Source of the DNA: Melitaea cinxia
Lineage: Eukaryota; Arthropoda; Insecta; Lepidoptera; Nymphalidae
Length of the DNA stretch: 64,000 nucleotides
Direction: 5' to 3'
Assembly: GCF_905220565.1 (NCBI RefSeq)
Contig: NC_059398.1
Coordinates: 3,674,177-3,738,176 of the forward strand
The position numbers and the translations under genes were made by a program. The notes under the pieces are model-generated. The model was not told the origin of the DNA and made no database searches. It worked only from the letters and a program-made list of their open reading frames with translations. Positions within the stretch are counted from its first letter, which is position 1, and each line of letters opens with the position of its first letter. This document shows, one piece after another, positions 37,445-49,000 of the stretch.

Positions 37445-37690
37445 ACGTAAAAAGCGGATAACACATTTTCACTACTACCTTGGAACTTACAAAGCCGAAC
37501 GACGGCGGGACAACCATCCAACTGCTGGCTTTGAAATACACAAGCCGAAGACGGGCAGCATCGTCTTTGGTGCGGTAAAGCCAGCCCTGCGGTCACCAAC
37601 CCAACTGCCCAGCGTGGTGACCCTATGGATAAAACAGATGAGAATTTAGGAAAGCCTATGTCCAGTTGTGGACTGTGATAGGCTGTAATG
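37445..37690 (+). mobile_element. Family P retroposon, 5'-truncated
   Basis: The target duplication TATGCAACTAG lies at 37434-37444 and 37691-37701. The copy starts within the GTAAGAGGCGACTAAGGG part of the family and ends GACTGTGATAGGCTGTAATG. Truncation at the 5' end with an 11-bp duplication fits LINE-driven insertion. Confidence 0.85.
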
Positions 37691-38301
37691 TATGCAACTA
37701 GTATAAGTAGTGCTAACTAGTATATACATATAACTCAGTCGCATTCATAACCTTATAAAGCTTGATACATCTATAGCTCTTATTAACGACGTTTTGTTCT
37801 GTTTTATTTGATTTGAGCTTTGAGATGAATCAAGTTTGTTAATCCCCCTTTTGTTTCTCTTTTACTTCTATGATATATTAATATTTTTTTCAATTAAACA
37901 AACTTATTAGAGGTACGAATATAATATCTGTTAACTTTTAGTATTGGTCAAAACAAACAAAATGCTCTTTATCAATGAATTGGTGTAATGGTTTATGAAT
38001 CATAATAATTGATTAATCTGCTATGTATTTTTAGGTAGATATTAAATTCTGATTTTATTCTAATATATAATTTTAACCTTTATTATCAAATAATTAAAAA
38101 GCTTAATTATGTAATGCACATGGACTTGAATTTAATAACTTTTATCACTGTAAACGAAAAATCATATTTTTTTTTAATACAAATACGATTAAGACAAAAA
38201 AGGGAATATTGGCAATGTTTGATTTACTTAATTATGTTAATAAATAATACAATAATTATCAATATTTAATAATTATAATAATTAAATGCTATCTTTTCCA
38301 G

Positions 38302-38788
38302 GCATTGACGCAGATACGTCAACAATACCAAAGGAAGATAAAGAGACATCAACACAGCCGATAATAAACAAAGTCTATCAAATGCTGCACGCCAGCACAG
38401 ATCCGCGCAATCAAGCTCAACTCCTCAACTTTAATTACTCTCTTAATGAACCGGATAGTTTCGTAACGAGTAATCCAAAGCATTTCCCTAGTATAGAGAA
38501 GAGCAGTGATATCTGCTGTACTGAAACCACACATACACAAGATAAAGCAATTATTACGAATGTGCTAAATAATGACAATACGAGGAATAGAAAGAGACGG
38601 GTGGTAAATGTGATAAGAACGGATGTGAATTACACTATGAGCTATGTACAAGTGACGACGGTGACGCCGGATACGGGACCAATGGCTTTGGAGAGTCGTC
38701 GAAAGCCAGCGGAAGCAGGGTCCAGCGCTCCGCTTCTGAACTACATATTCGATACATATTCAAATACGCATCAACATCGAAATGAAAG
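38302..38788 (+). CDS. Dpr-like Ig-superfamily protein, coding exon 2 (linker)
   Basis: It is bounded by ATCTTTTCCAG (acceptor) and AG|GTAAAA (donor at 38789). Its 487 nt stay open in the frame set by exon 1, adding residues 21 (shared) to 183 (shared). It is a hydrophilic, low-complexity stretch rich in Thr, Asn, Ser and Asp, as is usual between the signal peptide and first Ig domain in this family. Visible details are a dibasic cluster NRKRRVVN at about 116-123 (furin-like R-K-R-R), N-glycosylation sequons NYS (about 65) and NYT (about 130), and a Cys pair DICC. It ends in phase 2; exon 3 supplies the last base (AGG, Arg183). Codon composition is more balanced than in the flanking AT-rich DNA. 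Its sequence alone would not identify the family. Confidence 0.75.
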
Positions 38789-39795
38789 GTAAAATCAATC
38801 GTTATAAATAAAATATCATGTAAAGATGGATGAATGGCTGCTTTTTGCTATACTGTGCTTAAAAAAACTAAGGCACTCAAGGTGAAACTTATTATGTTAC
38901 TTGGGTTTAATTTAAGTAGTAATTATAAAAACATATCAATGTCCCACACAGAACTAACACGGAACTTACGGAAACAATCTAGGTCCTGGAATAATTATGT
39001 ATATATGTAGTTAAAAAGAATGGAGCTACTCACAAATAAAAGTCATAACTACATAACACCCATATTAGAAACAGACATTGCTGTGCAATCAATTGATCCA
39101 AAAAATCAACGTCAATGAAACTTTCCCACATCGCCCCTGGAATGTTTATTTTATTCATTATTCTGAATGAAAATTTAACTACATTTATTATGAAATCGAT
39201 TTCAGTAAAGCAAAAACATATTCAGATATAATTATAAAAATTCAATTCCAACGTACAAAAATACAGGTCAATGCGACAATATTGTTCGAAATATTCGCAA
39301 ACTTGCTCATGTGTTCGTTCTTGTTAAGTATAACGTTTATTCATATTATACGATATGGAAATTTATGCAAAAATTGTGCTTTTTTTAGTTTTCTGTATAC
39401 TCATTAAGAACGAGAAATTTTCACGCTGGGTTTTAATTCTGGAATATTTTGCAAAGTATGTTTTGACATTTTAGCAAATAGACTACATAATATACTCGTA
39501 CTTGTATGATATTACAATTTAGATTCTAACAAACATTTCTAGCAAACTAAGTTCATTGATATTATGGAATATAGTTTTAGAGAGAATAAGCTTCGTAATT
39601 GAATTTGGTGGTATTCATTTATTAGATTATGTAAATATCGCACTCGTTCGCGTCGGCTCTAATCTACGTTTTATTAAAAAAAATGCTACAATCTACCAAC
39701 AACAAAAATCATTTGTTACATGTATTACATATTCGTAGTGCGATCGTAATAACGCTTTACACCCGTTTCTCAGGCCTTCGTGCTGTTTGACAAAT

Positions 39796-39850
39796 ATGGC
39801 GGATAAAGATATTTCGTTTGTTTCGATACAACTTCGTAAAATATACGAAA
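39796..39850 (+). CDS. Candidate first exon of the transposase gene
   Basis: ATG 39796 opens 18 codons plus one base, MADKDISFVSIQLRKIYE, before a good donor GTAAGA at 39851. The phase (1) matches the next exon at 40994, which needs exactly one base. The composition looks coding. If it is real, the transposase gene starts outside the inner inverted repeat and the outer repeats are the true ends. It is a prediction only; phase agreement alone would occur by chance one time in three. Confidence 0.35.
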
Positions 39851-40993
39851 GTAAGAAATGGAAACAAATAATGTTTGATTATGGTTACTGCTCGAAATTT
39901 TGTTATCTTGATTTAATTACAGCATACTTATTATTTTTATTTTACTTTGATATTAACAATAGCAGCTTTGCAAACAAAATCTAAAACAAAAATTAATTAT
40001 TCATTTAAAATGTAATATACAAACAAAAACAAAATTACAATGCTTTGTTTTCGTCTTTATAATGTAAATACATCTTCCTTGCGGCAATATATTTCGATGG
40101 CCACAACGAATAAACGTGCAAGAGCTCTTACCCAAATTTTTTTTTTTTCGTATTTTTCGTTTGCATGGACTAATATACACCTATATATATTTTTTTGAAT
40201 ATTTCAGACTTAAAATAAGGCTTTTATAGCACAATATTCGTTTATTGTACGGAAAAAAAAAACATTTTCATATCACATGAATAATAAAACATGCGCCTAT
40301 TGCAGATTATTTGTTTATTTGAGTTCACCAGAATAAACGTGTTAAATAAATCTGCCACTCGTGTCTATCCTTTCCTTTGGGTAATAATCTCTTGCACGAT
40401 TATTCGTGTAAAAATGCAAGCGACTTTTATCTGTAATGCGTCATTGCAGGCGGCAAAACTTTGAATATAATAATTACAGCTATTCTATTATCTTATACTA
40501 ATTTCTCTTGTTTTTTCTACTTTTGTAAAGGTTTAAGCCCTAATATTATTCGCTCATGAATTTGAAGTTACTGGTAGTAACCGTTTAATAAACGAAAACT
40601 TTCCCAATAGTGTCTATTGCGATCGCTCGTTAGAAAAGGGGCGAAGCGGGGGCGGGGTATGTAAGATGCGCGTGACATCGCTAGACCCCGGAAGGTCAGT
40701 CCGGATGCGAATTTGCTGGAGTTATTACGTAATTTCGTTTGTTGAGCACATGCATTGTTGTTAATATTCATATTAAATCATTAATGAGTGATAAGCATAA
40801 TTATTATGAATAGACACAGAGCTACTCAAGTCGGCAAGTCGTTGTAGAAAGATATTAAAATTAGTGAACTATAGGAATCACGGTATGTACCTACATAATA
40901 ATATTAATTATTACTTTAACAAGCTCAGCTGTGAGCTGATAATTATTGTATCGAGTTCTATGATCCATATTGTTATGTCATGTTTTTTTTCAG

Positions 40994-41053
40994 ACAATAT
41001 TATTAATCAAGATGACAGTAGTATTGAACTTGAAGAACAAAATGGAATTGAAG
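40994..41053 (+). pseudogene. Transposase exon 2
   Basis: It lies between TTTTTTTCAG and the donor GTAAAA at 41054. It encodes NIINQDDSSIELEEQNGIE, an acidic stretch. It ends one base into a codon, and the next exon continues in phase. It is called by splice signals and continuity only. Confidence 0.5.
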
Positions 41054-41218
41054 GTAAAATGATGAAACTTTTTTCTTTGGTTGTTGGTTAGATATTATAT
41101 ATACATATATGTATGTGGGGCCTTCCAAGGGTTGCGTGGGGATGAGGGGCTGAGTGTAAATGTAAGTAAATAGTTATTGAAAACACAGTAATGTAGTAAT
41201 TTGAGTAATTTGTTTCAG

Positions 41219-43467
41219 AAAATTTTACATATCTTTCGCGAAGTTCTTTTCCCATTGATGGCAAATCAGACCTCAAAGAAGTCAACTCAGAACCTTATGA
41301 TTTTATTTCGCCGGCCCCATTAATAGTAGTAAATGTATCTCCACACGATAATAATACCTCACCACCAAATGTACCAACAAATGACATTTTAAATATTTCT
41401 CATAATGTTATTGAATCATTACTACCTGAAATAGAGTACCCTACGCCATTGCAATCTGTAAATAATAATGATGATTTACAGACTACTGATAATTCTATTA
41501 TAATGACTCCATCAACCCAACAAAAAATAGATTTTATAGCCACACCGACTGTTTTATACATTAATAATGATTACGATCTAAGAAATATTTCTGACTTAGA
41601 GGGTTTTTTACATAGTATTGAAAAATAAAATATATCACAGGATATTGTAACTACAAAATCGGAGGAAAGACTCGTAACCGACTATAGAACCGCTTACGAA
41701 AAAGAGAAAAATAGATCCTAATTTATGGAAAGATCGCAAAAATAAAATTCTTAAAAATTCTGATAAAAGTTATGAAAGTGTTAGAACTAAAAAGCAAAAC
41801 GTAGAAAAATCTATTGGACCACCATGCAACTGCAAACTGAAATGTTTCGAAAAGATACAGCAAAATATGAGGAATAAAATTTTTCAGAATTTTTGGGCTA
41901 TCGGGGACCACGAAAGACAGTGGGATTTTATTAACCGCCATGTAAAAAAAGATAACGTCAAAAAAATTACAGTTGAACGTAAAAATAATCGTACTCAAAC
42001 ATTAACATATCAACTACTCGATGATAGTAATTCCACGATTAAAGTTTGTAAAACTATGTTTTTAAGTAGTCTATTACACAGCAAGTAGTATACACAGCTA
42101 TTGATAAATTGGGAGCTGACAATTATTTAAAAGATTACAGAGGAACTTATAAGAATAGGCCAAAAAGAATGTCAGAAGAGACTGAGAAAAGTATAATTGA
42201 CCATATAAATTTATTTGAAAGAGTTGAATCACACTATACTCGTAAAGATAGCCAAAAGCAATATCTGTGTGAAACATTGAATGTCTCTAAAATGCACCGA
42301 CTATATTTAGAATGGATAGATACAAACCACCAGTACAATCAAACATGCAAAGCAACTAAACGGCAATATGAAATATTATTTAATACGAAGTTTAACCTAT
42401 CCTTTCACAAACCTAAAAAAGATTTATGTGAAATATGTTCAATTTACCATACTCCTGATGATGTTAGAAAAGAACAGTTAAAAGCTGACTATGAAAAGCA
42501 CTTGAAAGAAAAACAAATGGTAAGGCAATTAAAGGAACAAGAAAAAGAAAAATTTTGTTCAGATGACAGTGTTGTAGCATGTTTTGATCTGGAAAAGGTG
42601 TTGAATATCCCCCAAAGTGAAGTAAGCATATTTCATTATAAACGGAAGTATCCTGTATACAATTTCACGATTTATAATATCTTAGAGAAGAAAGGTTACT
42701 GTTACGTCTGGCATTGTCAGATTGCGAAAAGAGGTGCGATAGAAATAGCAAGTTGTCTTTGGTCATTTATCCAGGCACACGTTGAGTTAGGCATAAAAAA
42801 TATATCCTTTTATTCTGATTCATGCGCAGGGCAAAATCGTAATCGTTTCGTATTCGCCATGTTTTCTTTAGCGGCGAAGAAATACAACATAAAAATAACA
42901 CACAGGTTTTTGGAGAAAGGTCACAGCCAATCGGAGGGCGATTCTATGCATGCTGCTATTGAGCGTTCTAAGAAAAAGCATACTATCTACACACCTGATC
43001 AAATGTAATCCTTGATAGAGAATGCCAAAGTTACCGGGCATAAGTTTCAAGTAAAACAAATGATGCAAGCTGATTTCATAGATTTTAAAGAATTAATTAA
43101 AGGGAAGAATTGGTTAAAAGATACAGATGGCAATAAAATTTACTGGAGCAAAATAAAAGAAGTAGTTTTTCCTTATAATCAACCTGATACAGTTTACTTT
43201 AGATACAGTTTTGAAGACGAATTACAAGAGATGCAAGCTATTACGAGGACTAACTCAAGAAGGTGACGAGGGGATCCTATAGAAGATGCTGAAAACCTAA
43301 AACTCGCATACACTGGAATGCTACCCATACCTCTTCCTTTATATAGAGATTTAATAAGTCTGTGTGACTCGGGAGCCATACCAAACCATTACCAGTGTTT
43401 TTACAGAAATCTAGTGCCATTAAATTCCACCTCAGTTACTAACGATAGTGACGAGGAGAATTATTAG
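41219..43467 (+). pseudogene. D-D-D transposase with CAGQN motif, broken
   Basis: After the acceptor TTTGTTTCAG the frame runs through an acidic, Asn-rich region to an in-frame TAA at 41626. A shift in the A-rich stretch around 41700 leads to a Cys cluster (PCNCKLKC) and NFWAIGDHERQWDF. Another shift follows between 42058 and 42088. A long piece from 42109 then has three candidate catalytic aspartates: CFDLEKV (42586), FYSDSCAGQNRNR (42817) and GHSQSEGDSMH (42940). Their spacing is 76 and 40 residues. A zinc-like CEICSIYH precedes them. In-frame stops at 43006 and 43264 interrupt the tail, which ends at TAG 43465. The SD(N/S)CAGQN plus GHxxxxxD pattern belongs to a family spread through insect and other animal genomes. 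Sola-type transposases (D-D-D, 4-bp target duplications) are my best guess. It is inactive as it stands. Confidence 0.75.
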
Positions 43468-44594
43468 TAACCACTAAACTTATTAGTTGTTTTCTGTTAG
43501 ATTTTACTTGTTTTTATTTTAGTAATATATTCTTGATAAGTACCTACTTCGTTCTAAATTGGATAAATAAATAATAATTATTCTTTTAACAATATTAATT
43601 TTTATTGAACCTTCAACAAAAAAATATTATCTAATTTACATTATATACTATGCACTAATAAAGTCGTATTACATAAATAATGAGTTGATCTTATACGGGC
43701 CTTTATCTTTACAAACATGTAAAAGCAACAAAATATACAAGAATAAAGTGGTAGGTGACCAGAGCAAGGCTCATGGAAAAAAAATATACGTGGAATAACC
43801 ATGCAACATTTCACTACATTTGTTTAAGCTTCATTTATGACACGAATAAACGTGCAGTGATACAATAATGTTAACAAGTCACATATTATTCACTAGAATA
43901 ATAATTTAATACGGTTTTTCTTAAATATGTAGTAAACCGATAATATTTTATTTTTAATAAATATATGAGCTGAAAGATATTTTTTTACCTTTAATTTGAT
44001 TACACATTATATTTTTGTATTTATTATGTAATTAAAGTTATGTGATTCCAAACGTTTTTATATCTTCCTGAAAAGTTGTCGTTTTTCGATTGCACGTTTA
44101 TGCGTTGGGGCCATCGATTTAATAATAACATAACAATAACGAAAACTCAAACAAAAGTCGCACAATTACTCTAATCTGTTCAAACTTAAATCCTCTGTTA
44201 TTATTTTGCAAAGCCTATTACAATGTACTGGACTATACAAATAAAGGAAATCATCTACAACGTCTATTCTAATGGGATCAAATAAAATACAATTGATGAA
44301 ATAACTATTTGATTGATTGTGAAAAATAACTATTTTATATTCGATTAGTTTCTGATAAGTTCTTCAATAGAATTTGCATTCCAAATCGATGACTGCTAAG
44401 TACTTTTGAATTATTAATTTACAAATAAATTTTTATTTAACTTTTAGTGAATCTATATTCATCATCCATCCGGGTTTATTGCCGTGAAATTCTTTCAATT
44501 TAAATTCTTCCAGAGTTCCAACGATTTTGTGGCCAGTGAGATATTGATTGAATGATATTTCACCTCAAATGTATTTTACGTTCATATTTACATA

Positions 44595-44798
44595 GTGGGT
44601 CTCCCCACCGTGCCTCGGAGAGCACGTTATGCCGTCAGTCTCGGTTGTTATCATAAATACCTGATAGCGATCAGTTGCTCATAGTAGGGAACATATCCGC
44701 TAACCTGCAGTGGAGCGGCATGGTGGATTAAGCTCCAATCCTTCTCCTAAATTAAAAAAGGGCCTACAGCTAGCAGTTAGATGTTGAAGGCTGAATGC
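44595..44798 (+). mobile_element. tRNA-headed SINE (family S), 5'-truncated and diverged
   Basis: The target duplication CATATTTACATA lies at 44583-44594 and 44799-44810. The copy starts at GTGGGTCTCCCCACCGTGCC, so the tRNA-like head is missing. Its tail (GGCCTACAGCTAGCAGTTAG) is more diverged than in other copies, so it is an older insertion within the DNA transposon. Confidence 0.85.
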
Positions 44799-45589
44799 CA
44801 TATTTACATAATCTAATAAATAAATACCGCCAAATTCAATACACAGTGCACTGTTAAACTGTTCATTGTTTTTGCTGCACTTTTTATCACATAAATTGTA
44901 TCTTTTTTTCTGTAAATGAATAAATAAATAAATAATAATAACGAAGCTTTAATTCTCTCTAAAACCATATTCCATAATATCAATCAACTTAGTTTGCTAG
45001 AAATGTTTTTTAGAATCTAAATTGTAATTTGATTTGTTCGATTAATAGTTTCTATTTATTATTTATTTTATTATTTATTTATTTATTACATACCAACAAA
45101 TGTTTATATATCTTTAGATTAATAGAAATTTCAGCGTCAAGCTAACCATTCATAATATGACTTATTTTCCTTATTTTGCATCGTTACATTTAAACTAGGC
45201 ATAGCCTGTATCTTAGATGTAAGTCTCCTTCGCTACATATTTAAAGCAAAAATTTAAATTACATGCTCATCACAAGTACACTTTTTGTAATAACATTCTA
45301 ACAAAATGTAACAATAATAAATGTTAGGGTAGAGTAACAATTACATTGTGTTCAACCTAAAACGTATAGTTTGACAACAACAACTATAAACTTATTCACG
45401 TTTCTATGTATTATTTATTTCAATTTATTTTTTAGATATAGTTACTATGTATTTTTACAGATTTTCCATTTATATTTATATATTATGCATACTATTGTAT
45501 GTATGTTAGGTGTTTGTGTGTGTGTATGTGTGTGTATGTCGTGCATGTATGTGTGCGTGCGTATTGTGCATGTGTGTTTAAGTGTACAT

Positions 45590-45672
45590 GTTTTAACTCA
45601 TGTGTATGTGTGTGTGTGTGTGTGTGTGTGTATCTGTGTGTGCGTGTGTATCTGTATTGTGTGTGTGTGTTT
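45590..45672 (+). repeat. (TG)n microsatellite in the LINE 3' region
   Basis: A TG-rich tract with the longest pure run at about 45607-45630. It produces long Val/Cys-rich or Thr/His-rich frames that are not genes. Confidence 0.8.
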
Positions 45673-45703
45673 ACCTTATTAGCGTGAACATCTTTTGAAG
45701 AAA

Positions 45704-45924
45704 GAGAAAAGGACAATGTTCCACTTCCAAAAGTTTATTCATGTTATTAACACTATGAATTTAGGATGTCTTTTTTTGTCTATGGCAGTTTTTGTAATAA
45801 TAAAAGTAAAAGGTAAGATTTGTAAGTGGTAAATATGTAAATGAAGAATATAAAATTAAAAGAAAAAGTGTTTAAAAGATAAAAGCTTTATTATTATTCC
45901 TCGTTCCTGTCAAAATAACCAACA
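45704..45924 (+). repeat. Left LTR of the copia element
   Basis: It matches the right LTR from GAGAAAAGGACAATGTTCCA to TCAAAATAACCAACA. It contains a TATAAAA (about 45849) and an AATAAAA (about 45800), candidate promoter and poly(A) signals. The first four bases present in the right LTR are absent. Confidence 0.92.
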
Positions 45925-45925
45925 G

Positions 45926-45936
45926 TGGTAGCAGAC
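45926..45936 (+). other. Primer-binding site (initiator tRNA-Met type)
   Basis: TGGTAGCAGAC begins two bases after the LTR. TGGTAGCAGA is complementary to the 3' CCA end of the eukaryotic initiator tRNA-Met, the usual primer of copia-type elements. Confidence 0.75.
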
Positions 45937-46006
45937 CGTGGTTTTCTGCAGTTTCCGGCAATCTATAAAAAGAAAAATATCGTCGAACACAACGTGAAAG
46001 AACAAA

Positions 46007-49000
46007 ATGGCGTCAGGACAATATGAGTTTAAAATGAAACAGTTTGAAGGAGAAAATTTCGATACGTGGAAATACAGATTGAAAACTATATTAAGAGAGC
46101 AGGAATGCTTAGATGCTATAGAAAGTGAGAATTTTGCGATCAAAACAGAAAACATAAAAAAGGAAACAAGAGCAGTAAGCATTTTAGTAAGCTCCATAGC
46201 AGACAGTCATATTGAATATATAAAAGACGAGAAAACGGCATATGGGATGCTTAAGATATTAGAAGAAAACTTCATGAAGAAAAATACCAGAAGTAAAATA
46301 TTTATAAGAAGACAATTAATGGAAATTAAGTTTAATGAAAATGAAAAATTGCAATCACACTTTACACAAATGGAGGAATTGTTTACACAACTCAAAAACG
46401 GAGGATCCACCCTGTCAGAGGAAGAAAAGGTGAATTACATCTTACTTAGTATGCCGAAATCTTATGAAGTAATAATAACAACTTTGGAAACTATGACTGA
46501 TCTTAGTGTCAACTTTGTCAAAGAGAGATTGCTGGGGGAAGAGGAGAAAAGAAAGAAAACAAAATCAGAGGCGACAACAGCTGTCAAAAATGCTTTCCTG
46601 TGCTACAACTGTGGTTTGCCGGGCCATAAGAAGTTTCAATGCCATAATAGAGGGAGAGGACGTTACGGACCAGCCCGAGGAGGTAATGCAGGATGCGGAC
46701 AAAAAGGTCAAGAAGGACAATACCTGAATGCAGGACGAGGACGTGGATATGCCAGAGTACGTGGACATGGCAGAGGACGAGGACAATATAGGGGACACTA
46801 CTATGAAAAGAACCATCACACATTCCTGTCAACATTTGAAGAAGAGGAGGCACCGCTGTGTATTAGTGAGGTGAATGTAAATGAAAGTAACTACACTACA
46901 TGGTGTGCAGACTCAGGTTGCTCTGATCACTTAACTAATAATAAAAGTTTCTTTATAGATTACATACAATTAAGTAAACCAAAAATAATTGCAGCAGCTA
47001 AAAATGGTATCATGTTACAAGCAATTGGCATAGGTAATATTAATGTAAAATGTTTTGTTGGTAGAAAAGAGTCTTATTTTACTATTAAAAATGTTTATTA
47101 TGTCCCTGATTTAAGAAAGAACCTATTGTCAGTATCTAAAATAGAAAACCATGGCTTTAGAGTAGAATTTTACAAAGGTAAGATTAGAGTATACAACTAT
47201 AATGATCTTACCATGATAGGAAATCAAGAAGGTTCACTTTATACAGTCAAATTGTTAATAGATAAACTGGAATGTGACTACACTAATATTGATGATGTTA
47301 ACTTGTGGCATAGGCGCTTTGGACATTTAGGAATTAAAAATTTAAGTTTATTAAAACAAAATAACATGGTAAATGGATTAGGAGACTTAAAAACAAATAA
47401 TTATGATACATTGTGTGAACAGTGTGTGACAGGTAAAATGACAAGACAACCATTTAATAGAGAGGGTCATAGGGCGTCCAGGCCTTTAGAATTAGTGCAT
47501 ACTGATGTGTGTGGGCCAATTAACCCACCAACAAGAAATGGATATCGCTATTTTATAACCTTTATTGATTATTATACTCATTTTGTAATGATATACCTAT
47601 TAAATAATAAAAGTGAAGTTTTTAGTAAATTCAAACAATATTATTATTATGTTACAAACCATTTTAATAGGAACATCTTAAAACTTAGATCAGATAACGG
47701 TAAGGAATATGTAAATAAAGAATTTCAAGATTTTTGTTATTACAAAGGAATTAAATTGGAGTACACGGTCCCATATAATCCAGAAATGAATGGGGTAGCA
47801 GAGAGAATGAATAGAACGTTGTTGGAAAAGACCAGAACAATTTTATTAGATTCAACTTTAGGAAAAGAGTTTTGGGGAGATGCTGTATTGTACTCAGCAT
47901 ATGTTAGTAACCGAAGTCCATCAGCAGACAGGTACCATACTGCAAGTGAACTCTGGGAAGGAAGAAAACCGAATGTGTCAAACATGAGAGTATTTGGAAG
48001 TTTAGCATATAATTATGTACCAAAAGAGTGCAGACAGAAGCTTGATAACACCGGACGTAAGATGATTATGATTGGATATGCTCCAGCAGGTTACATACTC
48101 TTCGATCCTGAAACACAAAAGGAAGTACATGCAAGAAATGTGATATTCGATGAAAAACCTAAAGAAAAATATGTACCAAGAATTTACTTACCTTACCAAG
48201 ATGTAGAAGAAAAAGATGAAGCACCCGAAGAAAGAAAAAAATCACCTGAAAAGAAAAAAGAAGAAGGTAAGAGAATAACAGAGAAGAATACAGAAGATAA
48301 CACACAAGAGAAACAGAATAAAGAGTCATGTAGTGAAGAAAACACAGAAGTTTATGAAGATGCAGTGCAAAAATTAGAAAACCGACAGGTTGAAAAGGAG
48401 CTAGCAAGCAGGGAGAGACCTAGAAGAAATATTAGAAAACCTAAATGGCAAACAGATTACCAGTTAGATGATAATGAAGATACAGGAGATATATTATATG
48501 CTTTACTTACGATTCATTCTGACGCACCACAACATTTTGAAGAGATACAGAACAGAGAAGATAAACAGCAATGGGAAAATGCTATATCAGAAGAAATGAA
48601 AGTCCTACAAGAGAGTGAAACATGGAAGATAGTACCTAAACCAGAGAATAATAAGTTAATAGATACCAAGTGGATATTTACTAGAAAAGATATTGGAGAC
48701 AAGGAAATATGTAAAGCAAGGTTGGTAGTAAGAGGATTCCAGCAAAAAGAAAATTTAGAAAACATTTACTCACCGGTTTTGAAACTGCAAACATTGAGAG
48801 TGTTGTTGTCAGTAGCAGCACACAGAGACTATAATATTCATCAAATGGATGTCAAAGGAGCTTTTCTTTATGGTAGGATAGATGAAGATGTATACTTGAA
48901 GCCCCCTCAGGGATTAAATATACCAGATGGTCATGTATTAAAACTAAATAAGTCACTATACGGATTAAAGAAATCTCCTAAATATTGGTATGAGAAATTT

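Larger units (their letters stand above)
32802..38301 (+). other. Intron 1 of the Dpr-like gene
   Basis: The intron is 5.5 kb, from GTAAGC at 32802 to TTTTCCAG at 38301. It carries family A (32888), family C (33890, 34700), the GCTGACCCGGC repeat, a LINE fragment and a family P copy. The unlisted parts (33166-33889, 35346-37444, 37702-38301) are AT-rich and hold nothing recognised. Confidence 0.75.
40098..44113. repeat. Inner 24-bp inverted repeats with possible TCGA target duplication
   Basis: TGGCCACAACGAATAAACGT at 40098 (24 bp to 40121) pairs with 44090-44113, 22 of 24 matching. Both are flanked by TCGA (40094-40097 and 44114-44117). TCGA is a palindrome, so it could be a 4-bp target duplication or simply more inverted repeat. 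The core word AATAAACGTG recurs at about 40333 and 43846, which looks like subterminal binding sites. Confidence 0.6.
39511..45028. mobile_element. Decayed DNA transposon bounded by about 90-bp inverted repeats
   Basis: 39511-39600 and 44939-45028 are reverse complements over about 85-90 bases with a few mismatches (shared words ACATTTCTAGCAAACTAAGT and TGATATTATGGAATAT). Between them lie a transposase pseudogene and, at 44595-44798, a SINE fragment. Subtracting the SINE gives about 5.3 kb. A second, shorter inverted repeat lies inside (40098 and 44113). The transposon may therefore be this outer unit, or an inner 4.0-kb unit inserted in an older non-autonomous one. No convincing target duplication was found for the outer ends. 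Confidence 0.5.

Noticed and set aside
39787..39984. The whole 65-codon frame as a single-exon protein
   Set aside because: Only the first part looks coding; a good donor at 39851 and hydrophobic AT-driven sequence after it suggest an intron.
40568..40771. 67-codon reverse frame in a GC-rich patch
   Set aside because: No motif; it lies in the proposed first intron or leader of the transposase gene.
45371..45716. Val/Cys-rich and Thr/His-rich frames of 62-103 codons
   Set aside because: They are translations of the (TG)n microsatellite and the LINE 3' region.
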